Assembly: GCA_942490775.1 (NCBI GenBank) | Contig: CALNYL010000009.1 | Location: 484,798 to 548,797, forward strand | Reading direction: 5' to 3' | From: UBA6489 sp942490775 | GTDB lineage: Bacteria > Patescibacteriota > Gracilibacteria > BD1-5 > UBA6164 | DNA length: 64,000 bases | In this document: one piece after another, positions 63,601-64,000 of the stretch | Layout of the letters: each line of letters opens with the position of its first letter | Position numbering within the stretch: the stretch's first letter is position 1 | Translations under genes and position numbers: made by a program | The notes under the pieces: model-generated | Databases searched by the model: none | Seen by the model: the letters and a program-made list of their open reading frames with translations, nothing else | What the model was told of the DNA's origin: nothing

Positions 63601-64000
63601 TAACATTATCATGATCTATTCTACTTGTTTCTAAATATCCTATTCAGTTTTTTTGTGTAAAGTCTATTTCTAAATAAGATTCATTTTTAGATGAGTCCTC
63701 AGCATATATATGATCTGTAAATTCAAAAATTCTTGTATTTTCTTCAAAATCTACAAAATATTTTTCTATATCATTTTCTGAAAGATTTCAAGAAATTGAG
63801 TTTATTTTTTCTCAATTTTTAAAATCCAAATATCATAATCAATAAAGATTGTAGTTATATGCTATTCAAAAGTATTCTTTACAATCATTTGGATCATTTT
63901 CACACCCTTCTCATGAATAGTTTCATTGACTGTTTTTTTGCCAGTTTATATCAACAACACATCTATTATCAGAGTTATAAATTCCCACTCCCACATCACA
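60652..64000 (-). CDS. Giant surface protein with SLH region and C-terminal toxin-like domain (partial)
   Basis: The start is beyond the right edge. Visible: over 1100 residues. From the edge inward there is an S-layer-homology-like region (DAAMKIITHAAVEKG, then FKDLENTILEKYICFAKAQG, then SGEFTPAGQITYAEMQKIIG, about 63500-63200), a Cys-containing region of several hundred residues, two membrane-like helices (SLVGAVASIGYGVYQTGKLL; GVGFLLAGGMIILEEIA, about 61950-61770), a linker, and the C-terminal domain of 150 residues ending in GHFHASYESLKKAEDILEPI. The frame shifts by one at a run of six A (plus-strand T 61497-61502); upstream, the first frame stops at TAA 61418-61420. Large carrier, pre-domain, exchangeable C-terminus: the layout of polymorphic toxins. 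Confidence 0.82.

Noticed and set aside
1..64000. UGA read as tryptophan (table 4)
   Set aside because: TGG is used freely, and TGA falls at invariant glycines of P-loops, SmpB, FolD and others; the UCA tRNA has glycine, not tryptophan, identity bases.

Overview
This is an A+T-rich bacterial window in which TGA is a glycine codon (translation table 25). TGA lies at the conserved glycines of P-loops and other family motifs in almost every gene, TGG still encodes tryptophan, and only TAA and TAG end genes. A tRNA with anticodon UCA and glycine identity bases is encoded on the minus strand at 46849-46927. This code is known from Absconditabacteria (SR1) and Gracilibacteria, tiny CPR bacteria that live on other bacteria as predators or epibionts. 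I cannot tell from this window which of the two lineages it is. All coordinates below read through TGA, so most genes are much longer than under the standard code.

Layout. 0-5.5 kb: a cut-off gene, a YgjV-like membrane protein, two unknown genes, an IS481-family transposase and a spermidine-synthase-like membrane enzyme. 5.6-12.2 kb, minus strand: a pseudopilin fused to RCC1-like repeats, then a run of AGOG DNA glycosylase, YgjP-type metallopeptidase, phosphopantetheinyl transferase, ChaA antiporter and an MFS protein. 12.5-17.8 kb: a 1217-residue protein of degenerate helical repeats, a small overlapping gene and a P-loop NTPase. 18-23.5 kb: a type IV pilus operon (PilB, a SpoIIE-type phosphatase, PilC, then a pilin). 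23.7-37.2 kb: HigA-like regulator, TraD/VirD4-like ATPase, glycosyltransferase, HrcA, RecR, M23 peptidase, SmpB, an IMPase-like enzyme and SerRS. 37.3-41.8 kb: a GerMN lipoprotein and a tight kinase-kinase-Nudix-SIS-Nudix group. 42-55 kb: FolD, four tRNAs, an O-antigen-ligase-like protein, an MscS-like protein, an RNA m5C methyltransferase, an MtaB-type methylthiotransferase, LspA, AMMECR1 and an ATP-grasp enzyme. 56-64 kb, minus strand: a very large S-layer-homology protein with a toxin-like C-terminal domain, followed by repeated partner genes and startless copies of that same domain, one split by an ISL3-family insertion sequence.

Three things stand out. First, the recoded TGA and its suppressor-like tRNA, with promoter and terminator. 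Second, short palindromic repeats occur between many genes, and five copies sit in frame inside three genes (AGOG, O-antigen ligase, MtaB), much like the Rickettsia palindromic elements. Third, the 56-64 kb locus has the architecture of a polymorphic toxin system: surface-anchored carrier, exchangeable C-terminal domain, small downstream partner genes and orphan modules. Such a weapon would suit a bacterium that attacks others, but its activity is inferred only from layout.

Several genes carry frameshifts at short homopolymers (near 7483, 58652, 61497). From one sequence I cannot separate assembly errors, true decay and programmed slippage.
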